Positions 43,760 through 56,515 of a DNA stretch of 64,000 nucleotides are shown piece after piece (positions within the stretch are counted from its first letter, which is position 1; each line of letters opens with the position of its first letter). Made by a program: the position numbers and the translations under genes. Source of the DNA: Neoechinorhynchus agilis (lineage: Eukaryota > Acanthocephala); assembly GCA_051530055.1 (NCBI GenBank), contig CM121342.1, forward strand, positions 4,526,001-4,590,000, given 5' to 3'. The notes below the pieces were generated by a model, which was not told where the DNA came from, searched no databases, and saw only the letters and a program-made list of their open reading frames with translations.

Positions 43760-45695
43760 GACTGCCAAGTCCATGGCCAATTTGGAAGTCGAGACGATGG
43801 TAAGGATTGATCGTTGCTGCGATCTAAATATGTCGGATTGCGGTGTTTTTTAACATTCGCTGATCTTCGATACGATTGCCGATTCCATGGACAATTTGGA
43901 AGTCGAGACGATGGTAAGGATTGATCGTTGCTGCGATCTAAATATGTCGGATTGCGGTGTTTTTTAACATTCGCTGATCCTCGATACGATTGCCAAGTCC
44001 ATGGCCAATTTGGAAGTCGAGACGATGGTAAGGATTGATCGTTGCTGCGGTCTTAATATGTCGGATTGCGGTGTTTTTTTAACATTCGCTGATCCTCGAT
44101 ACGATTGCCAAGTCCATGGCCAATTTGGAAGTCGAGACGATGGTAAGGATTGACCGTTGCTGCGATCTAAATATGTCGGATTGCGGTGTTTTTTTACATT
44201 CGCTGATCCTCGATACGATTGCCAAGTCCATGGCCAATTTGGAAGTCGAGACGATGGTAAGGATTGATCGTTGCTGCGATCTAAATATGTCGGATTGCGG
44301 TGTTTTTTAACATTCGCTGATCCTCGATACGATTGCCAAGTCCATGGCCAATTTGGAAGTCGAGACGATGGTAAGGATTGATCGTTGCTGCGATCTAAAT
44401 ATGTCGGATTGCGGTGTTTTTTAACATTCGCTGATCCTCGATACGATTGCCAATTCCATGGCCAATTTGGAAGTCGAGACGATGGTAAGGATTGATCGTT
44501 GCTGCGATCTAAATATGTCGGATTGCGGTGTTTTTTTACATTCGCTGATCCTCGATACGATTGCCAAGTCCATGGCCAATTTGGAAGTCGAGACGATGGT
44601 GAGGATTGATCGTTGCTGCGATCTAAATATGTCGGATTGCGGTGTTTTTTTACATTCGCTGATCCTCGATACGATTGCCAAGTCCATGGCCAATTTGGAA
44701 GTCGAGACGATGGTAAGGATTGATCGTTGCTGCGATCTAAATATGTCGGATTGCGGTGTTTTTTAACATTCGCTGATCCTCGATACGATTGCCAAGTCCA
44801 TGGCCAATTTGGAAGTCGAGACGATGGTAAGGATTGACCGTTGCTGCGATCTAAATATGTCGGATTGCGGTGTTTTTTAACATTCGCTGATCTTCGATAC
44901 GATTGCCGATTCCATGGCCAATTTAGAAGTCGAGACGATGGTAAGGATTGATCGTTGCTGCGATCTAAATATGTCGGATTGCGGTGTTTTTTAACATTCG
45001 CTGATCCTCGATACGATTGCCAAGTCCATGGCCAATTTGGAAGTCGAGACGATGGTAAGGATTGATCGTTGCTGCGATCTAAATATGTCGGATTGCGGTG
45101 TTTTTTAACATTCGCTGATCCTCGATACGATTGCCAAGTCCATGGCCAATTTGGAAGTCGAGACGATGGTAAGGATTGATCGTTGCTGCGATCTAAATAT
45201 GTCGGATTGCGGTGTTTTTTTACATTCGCTGATCCTCGATACGATTGCCAAGTCCATGGCCAATTTGGAAGTCGAGACGATGGTAAGGATTGATCGTTGC
45301 TGCGATCTAAATATGTCGGATTGCGGTGTTTTTTAACATTCGCTGATCCTCGATACGATTGCCAAGTCCATGGCCAATTTGGAAGTCGAGACGATGGTAA
45401 GGATTGACCGTTGCTGCGATCTAAATATGTCGGATTGCGGTGTTTTTTTACATTCGCTGATCCTCGATACGATTGCCAAGTCCATGGCCAATTTGGAAGT
45501 CGAGACGATGGTAAGGATTGATCGTTGCTGCGATCTAAATATGTCGGATTGCGGTGTTTTTTTACATTCGCTGATCCTCGATACGATTGCCAAGTCCATG
45601 GCCAATTTGGAAGTCGAGACGATGGTAAGGATTGATCGTTGCTGCGATCTAAATATGTCGGATTGCGGTGTTTTTTTAACATTCGCTGATTCTGG
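43760..45695. repeat. 114-bp tandem repeat, about 17 copies
   Basis: Units contain CATGGCCAATTTGGAAGTCG, AGACGATGGTAAGGATTGAT, CGTTGCTGCGATCTAAATAT and CATTCGCTGATCC. The period is 114 bp (38 codons) with an occasional T-run length change that shifts the frame. Minus-strand frames read NPTYLDRSNDQSLPSSRL and NWPWTWQSYRGSANV per unit, open for 572 residues; plus-strand frames read SMANLEVETMVRIDRCCD and LNMSDCGVF. Units are almost identical; two at 43855-43975 and about 44880-44940 carry the variant GATTCCATGG. The array separates DNAJB11 from CHTF18. Confidence 0.93.
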
Positions 45696-45999
45696 GTCGC
45701 TTAAAATGAATGACATCCGCTTCTTTTATGGACATTTCAGCTTGCAATTTTACGGAAAGGTGAATTAGACCCCTGAGTGTTTTTAGAAATCGCTCATTGG
45801 CTTAAAGAACAAGATATAAGCAAATTTCTGCCTCTTGTTTTACAAAAATACAATGAGGACATTTTGGGTTCCGTTATTTGCAAATTTCCCAAACAAGTAA
45901 TTTATTCGAATTCATTTTTAAAGAACGAGGAAATTTCAATTTTTTCCAATGAATAATTTAGCTGCGTTAAGACAAAAAAAATCAATCGAACTTTTTCAT
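45696..45999. other. CHTF18 3' flank
   Basis: AT-rich with no supported gene. Confidence 0.4.
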
Positions 46000-48476
46000 T
46001 TATATCCAATCTCTTACAAAAGTCTTGTACTTTACACCATTGCAGAATCCTTTTTTAAATGTGAAATTAACTTTTGACATTTGAACTCTGTGAGCATCGT
46101 CTGTGCCTTTCATATTATTTGCTCCATCGTCAATAAGTTTTGGTTTTTTCGATGAATACTGGACAAAATCATCAAGATCAACATTCGCGAAATGCCTCGA
46201 GATTTTCTTGATAACTTTAGACTCTCCGAGTGATACATTATTGCCTGACGTTTGCATAATTGAACTAGATGAACAGTGTTTAAGAATTCGTTCATGAATT
46301 TCTCTATGAAAGGTCATTCGCACCGCATTCGATAATATATAGTCACTTTTTTCCAGGCAGAAAAGTCTATCGGCGAACGCCTTTGGTTTGAGGTGGTAAA
46401 AACCGTTTTCTTGTTCATAATCGATTCCGAAGTTCATTAAAAGATCCACAACTCGATTGAATGCCTTCTCTCTTTGGACGTTTGTGTGTTGTCTAATACC
46501 ACTGACGCCTTTTAACGATGATGGCTGAATAATTATATATAAAGAAGGGAAATAATCAAATTGGAGGACGTCTACACTCATCGAATATGTCATTTTTCGG
46601 AAATTGTTTGTAAAGTCAACGCCTAATCTACACGAATATTCAGCCCGTGGTCTTGGAAAGTTAAGATTCACACGTCGATCTGCAAATAGCGACCTTTTTC
46701 CGAGTATAATTCGAATTGCCTTCCCTATAAAGGTTCGTATAATGGGTGCTATTTCCAACCGAGAACCAACAAACGATATCCAATTCATTATTTTACACGC
46801 CCTTTTCAATTTCTCTTCGTAGATTGAAGTTGTCATGTCCAATGCCAATATTGTTCGGCATTGAAGTATTCGTTTTAAGATTGAACTGTTCATATTTTGG
46901 TTGTTTTCTAGCGTAGAACTGATTTCATTTTAAAACTGCCGATATTTCGAAGCCGCAATCTTGTACGCCTTAGGTTGCAAATTAATCAGACAGATCTAGT
47001 CGATTAGATTAATTTGTAAACTTGATCAAAAGGCGTACAAGATTGTTCCTTCGAAATATCGGTAGTTTTAAAAATAAAATCATTTAATTTCTACGTCAGA
47101 AAACAAGCCATTGAAGTATTCCCTGAAAGTCCCAATACCGAACACGATTTACGTAATTCTCAAATAAACCCATATTTGCCAACTGAAAACTGTTACTTCC
47201 ATCAGAGCAGTTAACGAAATTGCACCAATTCGAGCAATCACCCTTCTTTTGTCCACAAAGAACAGATTTCCAGGCATCATATAGTCCACAGCTTTGATTA
47301 TCCTTACATCCCAATCTATCGATGGTATCCCTATTGAAATAAAGTCGATCTCCGTCGGCTGTTCCTTCTTTGGATGCTAGAATTAAACGTAGACTTTGAA
47401 GACAAGAGCGTATATCACAGTTATTTTTAGTGGCCAGATAACATAGTGGATCGTGGAACTGGGCATCAAGATCGAACTGAGACGCGATATTAGCAGCCAA
47501 ACGGTCTGGATTTCCACGTGGGACGCTAATCACGGTACTATCTTGATGAATGTTTTCCTATTGAGACCCATTGAATGTTCATTTAAGAAAAAACACCCAT
47601 CTTCTGCGTACACCGTCTAAGTTGGTCTAAACCGACTTGTCCGTGAATGGTATTCGCAATAGCAATCACCGGTGAACTTATGATCGGCCGTTTACTAGTA
47701 GCCAAATTTGCGATATATTTTAACGTATTTTCGGGTGCGCCATCAATCTCGTCCAGCATAACTAACGTCGGTCTTCTTTTCTCCGAAAGCAGAGCCTTAA
47801 ACGAACCAGCTTCAATATATTGCCTGATCGTATCGATACTTCGATCGTCGCTCGCGTTTACTTCAAGAACCCAATAACCGGCATGTTTAGCCAAAGATCG
47901 AACAAGCGTAGTCTTTCCTGATCCTGGAGGGCCATGAAGAAGTGCAATCAGCGATTTTGGTTTAACTTTTTGGTGTTTGTCTTTACTAAATACAAACCCA
48001 TCCCATTCCTTTATCCATTTCAACAATTCTCGGTTCACTCGTGGTTCTGAGAGAAGATCTATGAACGACGGTGCTGTGTCATTGCAATTATCCGTGAGTA
48101 CGGATGATCGTGGCCTTAACCATAGACCGCCGCCGCCGCTTCGAATACTCAAAGGTTGATCAAATACCATCCATTTCAAATCCGAACTTAGTTTTCGGGG
48201 GTCAAATAACGTCGCGTGCGGATCCTTGACTCGGACGAAGAACTGCTCGCCGTAATGTTCACGATCGTTCGCCGTAATTTGTACGAAATCGGTATTGTAA
48301 TTGAATATTGATCGACTGAACGTTTCTTCTTTTGGAACTTGACCATCAATCACACAGGATGCGTTATGCTCTTCTTCTTGGATCTCTTCTTTTTCTAATT
48401 CTGTTGCTAAGATCTCCTCGCCAAGAAGTTCGTTTTCCAATTCGAGCAAAGAATCCCAGTAGGCTTCGTTCTCCAT
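46000..48476 (-). CDS. CHTF18: Alternative clamp loader subunit Ctf18
   Basis: Large subunit of the Ctf18-RFC complex, which loads PCNA in replication and cohesion. Exon 1 from ATG 48476 (preceded by TTTTTCAG) reads SFIDLLSEPRVNRELLKWIK, Walker A LLHGPPGSGKTTLV, VLEVNASDDRS, and Walker B LVMLDEIDGAP. A GT-AG intron of about 55 bp (GTGTTT...ATCAAG) leads to DSTVISVPRGNPDRLAANI, NNCDIRSCLQSLRLIL and ENYVNRVRYWDFQGILQWLVF. The last exon reads RVNLNFPRPRAEYSCRL, GIDYEQENGFYHLKPK and ends VNFTFKKGFCNGVKYKTFVR, the conserved C-terminal peptide (human WFRFNEGVSNAVRRSLYIRD). Between the last two exons lies a palindromic element with no canonical splice donor at its edge. The N-terminus is shorter than in human. 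Confidence 0.92.
46915..47097. repeat. Foldback element coinciding with a CHTF18 intron
   Basis: Arms on the minus strand: GTAGAAATTAAATG, AAAACTACCGATATTTCGAA and ACAATCTTGTACGCC on one side; GGCGTACAAGATTG, TTCGAAATATCGGCAGTTTT and TTCTACGC on the other. The pairing extends outward: TTGTTTTCT on the upstream side mirrors AGAAAACAA on the downstream side. The inner loop (ATTAATCTAATCGACTAG) is also partly palindromic. Its ends meet the CHTF18 reading frame on both sides. Confidence 0.88.
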
Positions 48477-48602
48477 CTGAAAAACGCATTACTATTGTTT
48501 ACCAAGAAGCTGGAATTTACAAGATAAAATGTCAAATATTAAGGAGTTTTTTGAGAGAAGAGTATTTACTTTCCATTACTTTTGATCAAAAAGAAGGCGG
48601 CG

Positions 48603-50795
<2,193 letters not shown>

Positions 50796-50827
50796 CTTTA
50801 AAGGGTAAATCGTCGTAGTTGAAAAAA

Positions 50828-51165
50828 ATTAAGAGAAAAATCGTTAGTAAATTAAAAGAATGGACGAAAAAGATCTCGGTGGATTTCTAAGTCGTTCAAA
50901 ATTCTCTAAGGAAATAATGGACATTTAGAGAACTATGAAACCAAAATCCTTGTAGTGGCCGAAATTAAGAGAAAAATCGTTAGTAAATTAAAAGAATGGA
51001 CGAAAAAGATCTCGGTCAATTTCTAAGTCGTTCAAAATTCTCAAACGAAATAATGGACATTTAGAGAACTATGAAACCAAAATCCTTGTAGTGGCCGAAA
51101 TTAAGAGAAAAATCGTTAGTAAATTAAAAAAATGGACGAAAAAGATCTCGGTGGATTTCTAAGTG
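50828..51165. repeat. 136-bp tandem repeat, about 2.5 copies, upstream of QTRT1
   Basis: ATTAAGAGAAAAATCG recurs at 50828, 50964 and 51100, a 136-bp period. Units share GGACGAAAAAGATCTCGGT and GAAATAATGGACATTTAG. The array starts 33 bp upstream of the QTRT1 ATG. Confidence 0.9.
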
Positions 51166-51269
51166 TCGTCTTTTTTAACTCAACTTTCCCCAAATTCCTT
51201 AAGTCCGAAAACTCCGTCATGCGGACTTAAATGCTTTGGCATTCTTCTGTGGGTTTTTTCCGAATTCAA

Positions 51270-52405
51270 AAATTACCTCTTTAATCCGTTGTCCGCGGAT
51301 AAAATATATTTTATTTTTGGATATTTCCAAAAAGATTAAGTTCGGTAACAAACTTGAGAAATAACGACTCGGATGAGGATTAATCTTTTTGGAAATATCT
51401 CAAAATAAATTTTATCCGGACGCGTGGGATTATGGTATCCACAAATCCAAGTCTATCATCCCGAAGGATTTTTTCTTTTTCTGGATGAATAATTTCGTAA
51501 TGTTGGATTTGTGGAGATCATTATCCGCCCGCGGATAAAATATATTTTATTTTTGGATATTTCCAAAAAGATTAAGTTCGGTAACAAGCTTGAGAAGCAA
51601 TGACTCGGATGAGGATTAATCTTTTTGGAAATATCTCAAAATAAAATTTATCCGGACGCGTGGGATTATGGTATCCACAAATCCAAGTCTATCATCCCGA
51701 AGGATTTTTTCTTTTTCTGGATGAATAATTTCGTAATGTTGGATTTGTGGAGATCATTATCCGCCCGCGGATAAAATATATTTTATTTTTGGATATTTCC
51801 AAAAAGATTAAGTTCGGTAACAAGCTTGAGAAGCAATGACTCGGATGAGAATTAATCTTTTTGGAAATATCTCAAAATAAAATTTATCCGGACGCGTGGG
51901 ATTATGGCATCCACAAATCCAAGTCTATCATCCCGAAGGATTTTTTCTTTTTCTGGATGAATAATTTCGTAATGTTGGATTTGTGGAGATCATTATCCGC
52001 CCGCGGATAAAATATATTTTATTTTTGGATATTTCCAAAAAGATTAAGTTCGGTAACAAGCTTGAGAAGCAATGACTCGGATGAGAATTAATCTTTTTGG
52101 AAATATCTCAAAATAAAATTTATCCGGACGCGTGGGATTATGGCATCCACAAATCCAAGTCTATCATCCCGAAGGATTTTTTCTTTTTCTGGATGAATAA
52201 TTTCGTAATGTTGGATTTGTGGAGATCATTATCCGCCCGCGGATAAAATATATTTTATTTTTGGATATTTCCAAAAAGATTAAGTTCGGTAACAAGCTTG
52301 AGAAGCAATGACTCGGATGAGAATTAATCTTTTTGGAAATATCTCAAAATAAAATTTATCCGGACGCGTGGGATTATGGCATCCACAAATCCAAGTCTAT
52401 CATCC
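51270..52405. repeat. 236-bp tandem repeat with two hairpins per unit, about 4.7 copies
   Basis: GCGGATAAAATATATTTTA starts units at 51295, 51531, 51767, 52003 and 52239, an exact 236-bp period. Each unit holds two inverted repeats. The first pairs TTGGATATTTCCAAAAAGAT with ATCTTTTTGGAAATATCTCA (about 31 bp with two mismatches, 40-bp loop). The second pairs CCACAAATCCAA with TTGGATTTGTGG. The array ends about 145 bp before the OSGEP ATG. Confidence 0.92.
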
Positions 52406-52549
52406 CTAATGGTCGTGCTCTTATTTTACGATTTCTTGAATAATTCAAGTTATTGAACACTGGTTTATTTTTATTTCTAGTCTCACTGTGTGACAGAGTA
52501 ACGGTCTCGAAATCCATTGTCCATGAATTGGTTGGTTGGGTGATTTAAG

Positions 52550-53614
52550 ATGGTGATCACTTTGGGTCTTGAAGGAAGTGCGAACAAGCTTGGGATTGGT
52601 ATTCTCAAAGACGACCAAATTCTCTCCAACGTTCGTCAGACTTATGTTTCAAGACCAGGAGAAGGATTCCGTCCCGGTGAAGCCGCTCGTCATCATTACC
52701 ACAACATTGTTCCGTTATTGAAGAAAGCGTTGGACGAAGCCAAAGTCACTAAGAATGACATTGATCTCATCTGTTACACGAAGGGTCCTGGGATGGGTGC
52801 ATCTTTAGCTTCGGTTGCCATTGTTGCTCGGTGTCTATCTATAATGTGGAAACGTCCACTTGTACCCGTGAACCATTGTGTTGCTCACATTGAGATGGGA
52901 AAGCTCGTTACTTCAGCCCGAGATCCGGTATTTTTATACGTTAGTGGTGGAAATACTCAAGTGATTGCAGGCGTTACGATGGACGATGATGCTCGATATA
53001 GGATATTTGGTGAGACTATCGATATGGCCGTCGGAAACTGTATAGATCGTTTGGCTCGAGCTCTAAAACTAAGCAACGATCCAGCTCCTGGTTTGAATGT
53101 TGAGCGATTAGCAGCCCAAGCTTCTAATGGAGTCTTAATCGACTTACCGTATTGTGTCAAAGGAATGGATGTGAGCTTCTCAGGAATCGTGACTGCGTTT
53201 GAAAAAATTATCCAAGAAGGATGCGTTTTTAGAGGTAAGAAGTATAGCGCTGAAGAGATTTGTTTTAGTGTTCAAGAAACAATATTCGCCATGCTTGTTG
53301 AGATCACTGAACGAACCATGGCTCATGTGGGCTCGAATGAAGTGCTGGTCGTTGGCGGAGTTGGATGTAATGTCCGACTGCAGGAAATGATGCGTCTGAT
53401 GTGTGAACAACGGGGCGCTATGAGTTTTGGAACCGATGAACGGTACTGTGTAGATAATGGAGCTATGATTGCCTTCACTGGCTATAAAATGTTCAAGGAA
53501 TTTGGAAATGATGCTTTCGTTTCGGTGAAAAACTCAATGATTACTCAAAGATTCAGGACAGACGATGTGAACGCGAGATGGCTGATCTCTGATCGGAAGA
53601 CAAAACTCGTTTAA
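52550..53614 (+). CDS. OSGEP: tRNA N6-threonylcarbamoyladenosine synthase subunit (Kae1)
   Basis: Catalytic subunit of the KEOPS complex, which makes t6A37 in tRNAs that read ANN codons. 354 residues in a single exon (human 335). ATG 52550 is preceded by ATTTAAG. Motifs: [52 protein letters not shown], the metal-binding [94 protein letters not shown] and [10 protein letters not shown]. All blocks match the family in order. The extra length comes from a few small insertions and a basic tail (SDRKTKLV). The lack of introns is unusual among its neighbours. Confidence 0.97.
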   Translation: MVITLGLEGSANKLGIGILKDDQILSNVRQTYVSRPGEGFRPGEAARHHYHNIVPLLKKALDEAKVTKNDIDLICYTKGPGMGASLASVAIVARCLSIMWKRPLVPVNHCVAHIEMGKLVTSARDPVFLYVSGGNTQVIAGVTMDDDARYRIFGETIDMAVGNCIDRLARALKLSNDPAPGLNVERLAAQASNGVLIDLPYCVKGMDVSFSGIVTAFEKIIQEGCVFRGKKYSAEEICFSVQETIFAMLVEITERTMAHVGSNEVLVVGGVGCNVRLQEMMRLMCEQRGAMSFGTDERYCVDNGAMIAFTGYKMFKEFGNDAFVSVKNSMITQRFRTDDVNARWLISDRKTKLV

Positions 53615-53959
53615 TTGATAAAATCATCCTTTTCAATGTAGGTATAATATTTTGATTTTTCATCTTTCGGAGGAAAAGTTCATCAATACTTGATTTTTTT
53701 ATTTTAGTTCGATTCAAATATGTCCGTTCATTAATTCGCCTTTGTTTTTTTTTGAACTTTTCCGATTTTCCTTTAATTTCAGAATGCTTAAACCCACCGG
53801 TTTTCCAACTACTGCCACCAGGACGAACATCACATCATGACGCAAAACAAGGTTCAGCGATGAAATTAGCAATCCATTTCAAGACTTCTGAGACGAGAGT
53901 CCGATCAAATCTTTTTCAACGTTAATCTCCACTTCCTGATTTGCTAGATATTTGACATT
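53615..53959. other. OSGEP 3' flank
   Basis: AT-rich with no supported gene. Confidence 0.4.
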
Positions 53960-54190
53960 GCTTTTCTATTGCTACCACAAAATGTGGTCGATTAAAAATA
54001 TCCCGTAAATCGGATCTGATTAATAATGCACTTTCTAAGAATGCTTTTGAACTTAATAAGAAAACAACGTCTTCCATCATTGAATTATGCCTTCTCTTTT
54101 AAATTCTGGAGAGCTAGACACAATGTGGGGCAATTATTTCAGCAAGGATCTTAAGTTTTTGAATGTTAAGGATTATGATTTAGAACATCT
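53960..54190 (-). pseudogene. Degenerate copy of an exon of the gene at 11349-12253
   Basis: The minus strand reads FLLSSKAFLESALLIRSD and RDIFNRPHFVV, matching FLLSSKVSLESTEATLD and GIFLNRPCFV at 12000-12100. DNA similarity is patchy. It occupies the same place, on the left of the duplicated GTF2H3 block, as the intact exon does in the first block, and marks the older part of the duplication. Confidence 0.6.
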
Positions 54191-54282
54191 CTTTCTCGGC
54201 TAATTGGTACGCATCGATCCGAGGCTCTGTTTCAGTGTCAAAAGAGTTCAATGTCCACAATTGTTGTTGACTAATAACCAAA

Positions 54283-54420
54283 TGGGACGAAATACCTCGT
54301 TGAATGGAAGAGGAAACTCACTGATGGCTATCGTCTCCTCCTCAGGAGATATCTGAGGATCCTTAGAGATGAGAGTCTAAGTGATTCAATCACTTCTCTG
54401 ATGTAAGAGATCTGTTTGAC
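54283..54420 (+). mobile_element. SINE body in the second GTF2H3 block
   Basis: GACGAAATACCTCGTTGAAT, GAGGAAACTCACTGATGGC, TCTGAGGATCC and GTGATTCAATCACTTCTC: the same head-less SINE as 12848-12993, at the matching position of the duplication. Confidence 0.7.
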
Positions 54421-54856
54421 TGTATACCAAGGAAAACTAAAAAACCGAAGGGGAGATGTCCCAAAAATTTGAATCAATAGAATCGGCTTGCCAGTAAGAT
54501 TTAAGAAGTTTAGGATTAGATTTCAAAAATGTAACGGAGTATTCAGTTTCGGACGAAGTCCCTAACTTTCTTTCACGATGATCGGACTTGATGTTACTGA
54601 TTCTTGTCGGTCACGTAAAAGAAGCAGCTCCGGCGGCCAGACAGCTACTGTCAACGCTGGGTCGGTGTGCTGCTCCAATTGGTGATGCGGCAGCGAACGG
54701 GAGCAACAAAATCCACCAGTGCAACGGGAAATAGCGAGGGCGTCGTAGCTCTCGCCGACGACTTGAACGTCGAAATGAGCGAAACTGTCGCCGGAGGCAA
54801 CGAAAGCGTCAGTCGAAGCTAATCACCGTGATGGGTACGGACTGTTCAGGTGGCGG
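54421..54856 (+). mobile_element. 5' end of the RTE-like LINE (second copy)
   Basis: Sequence from ACTGTATACCAAGGAAAACT to the LINE start (ATGGGTACGGACTGTTCAGG at about 54830) is nearly identical to 12990-13425. The LINE stops at 54856, about 20 bp after its ATG; the endonuclease and RT are absent. Confidence 0.82.
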
Positions 54857-55148
54857 GTGCTCGGGTATCTGCTAAGTTAAATAATGGAGACATCCGAGGG
54901 GCTTTACGCATCTTATCCTCAAAGACCACGTTCTGCGAACCCTCCTCTTCGACCTTAGTCGCCCTAAAGGAGAAGCACCCTGCGCCAACAACTATCACCC
55001 GTCCTTACTACTGATCCCATTGATCCCATTACCGACGAGGAGCTGAATCGTGGAATATTTTCTTTTGCCAATGGTTCAGGGCACGGCGTCGGTGGTTTAC
55101 CTCCTCAACACCCAAAAGATATGGTCTTTTTCGCTTCAGCTGCGAGTG
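54857..55148 (+). mobile_element. Internal fragment of the second LINE family replacing the RTE-like LINE
   Basis: Plus strand: RVSAKLNNGDIRGALRIL, SSTLVALKEKHPAPTT, ITDEELNRGIFSFANGSG and LPPQHPKDM in successive frames. This is the region just before the reverse transcriptase in the same type of LINE whose C-terminus is at 58090-59015. At 55149 it joins directly to CTTGCGGAGTCTAATTC, the same sequence that follows the RTE-like LINE at 16267. Confidence 0.75.
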
Positions 55149-55265
55149 ACACCCTTGCGGAGTCTAATTCTATTTGACGGGCTTATACCTACGGTGCAAG
55201 GTAGGAAAGTACCGTTGCATACAACAACATACAACACCAACTTCAGGCTTTCAATTAAACAAAAG

Positions 55266-56081
55266 TCATTGATCTCCAAACAAACTGAACGATCCACATG
55301 ACTCGCATTCAACAAACGGTTCACAATAAATGGCCATGCACGACCGGCACAGATAGCAAATGTTGGCGGCGACATTGTGGCAAAAGCAAGTTGGAGTGAT
55401 CGTCCTTGCGGTAATGTTCATGCCACTTTCTTTGTCCTGCTGAGTTGTACAAAGCTTCGTGGGGCATAAAACGGTAGTCAAAAGGTCTGACCAAAGTCCG
55501 TCAAGTGAGCGAAAGCACAAAAAAACTCCAGAAGTTAAAGAAGATGCTTGCTTAAACATCGTCTCCATTTCTTCTTCCTTGGAGTTTTGTTTTGGAATTG
55601 AAGCTTGTAAAAGGATCGTGTCCGTTGGAATCGAGAGCTTCTCACATGAGAACGCACAGTTGAAGAAATCCATTTGTCGGACGTAGAACTCGGAACCGGG
55701 GACGATGAGTATTATCCTTTTTTTGGCGTTACGGCGATGAGCAGGATGCGATTGGAAATGAAGTGTTGATTTGATCATTGCTCGGATTAGACCTTTGTTG
55801 TAGGCGGTAACATCGGTTGAGTTTCGGTGGTCGTCGATAAATGTGTCAAGTTTTGCTTGGAGCTCTTCTTTGGACTCAGTCAAAAATCCTCTGGATGCGG
55901 TTAGAGGGAGACAGGTATTGCGAAATGTGAGATAAACCACTGTTCGGTTCAACTCACTGCATGCAATAAATGCATCGTTGAACATACAAAGCTGATCAAT
56001 GAGTTCTCGGAGTTTGAACTTTCGGTCGGCTGCGTACCAGAACGCTATTTCACAATTCACGACGATTGCAAGGGAGGTCAT
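55266..56081 (-). CDS. GTF2H3: TFIIH subunit p34 / Tfb4 (copy B)
   Basis: Encodes the same 271 residues as copy A at 16380-17195, with no difference that I can find in the protein, the same ATG context (GCCTGAG before ATG 56081) and the same C4 zinc tail. The flanks agree to about 55150 on the 3' side and 56170 on the 5' side (16267 and 17285 in copy A) with only scattered changes, e.g. CTTTTCGTATC against CTTTTTGTATC upstream of the ATG. Both copies look intact. Unlike copy A, no BUD23-like gene lies upstream; the homology ends about 90 bp before the ATG. Confidence 0.92.
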   Translation of the reverse strand: MTSLAIVVNCEIAFWYAADRKFKLRELIDQLCMFNDAFIACSELNRTVVYLTFRNTCLPLTASRGFLTESKEELQAKLDTFIDDHRNSTDVTAYNKGLIRAMIKSTLHFQSHPAHRRNAKKRIILIVPGSEFYVRQMDFFNCAFSCEKLSIPTDTILLQASIPKQNSKEEEMETMFKQASSLTSGVFLCFRSLDGLWSDLLTTVLCPTKLCTTQQDKESGMNITARTITPTCFCHNVAANICYLCRSCMAIYCEPFVECESCGSFSLFGDQ

Positions 56082-56179
56082 CTCAGGCTTTCTTTTCGTA
56101 TCTAAAAAATCAACGAGTTTGCATTAAAAAGAATTTTCATCTACATATTCTTTGGAGGATCGAAAACTTAATAGGAATC

Positions 56180-56515
56180 AGCACCAATCAACATTTTTTA
56201 CTTATGTAACTTTACGGCAGTATCCGGTTATTACCTGCGGTGTTCTATTAAATAATAAATCGTTTTTGACATTAAGTTTACCAATTTTGAATATTTAAAT
56301 CTTTATTGCTTAAAATGCACGTGATTTGCTTTTCGCATTTTCATAAATGTTTTCGAAAAAGAATAAGCGTGCAAATCGTTTATCTATGAAGAAGAAACGA
56401 GCTCACTTGTGTTAATAGCGGATTAGTTGATATCGGCGTAAAATCACACGGCCTCTAAAGTTCTCCTTTTATTTACCTACTTTCTTTACATCTTCTCTCT
56501 AAAGCGATCTTCAGT
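56180..56515. other. Gap between GTF2H3 copy B and the orphan gene
   Basis: AT-rich, divergent promoter region. No TATA box that I would commit to. Confidence 0.4.

Noticed and set aside
43964-45682. A 572-residue open frame on the minus strand as a repetitive protein gene
   Set aside because: It is produced by 15 copies of a 114-bp tandem unit, the opposite strand is open too, there is no start context, and base changes between units are not biased to silent sites as far as I can see.
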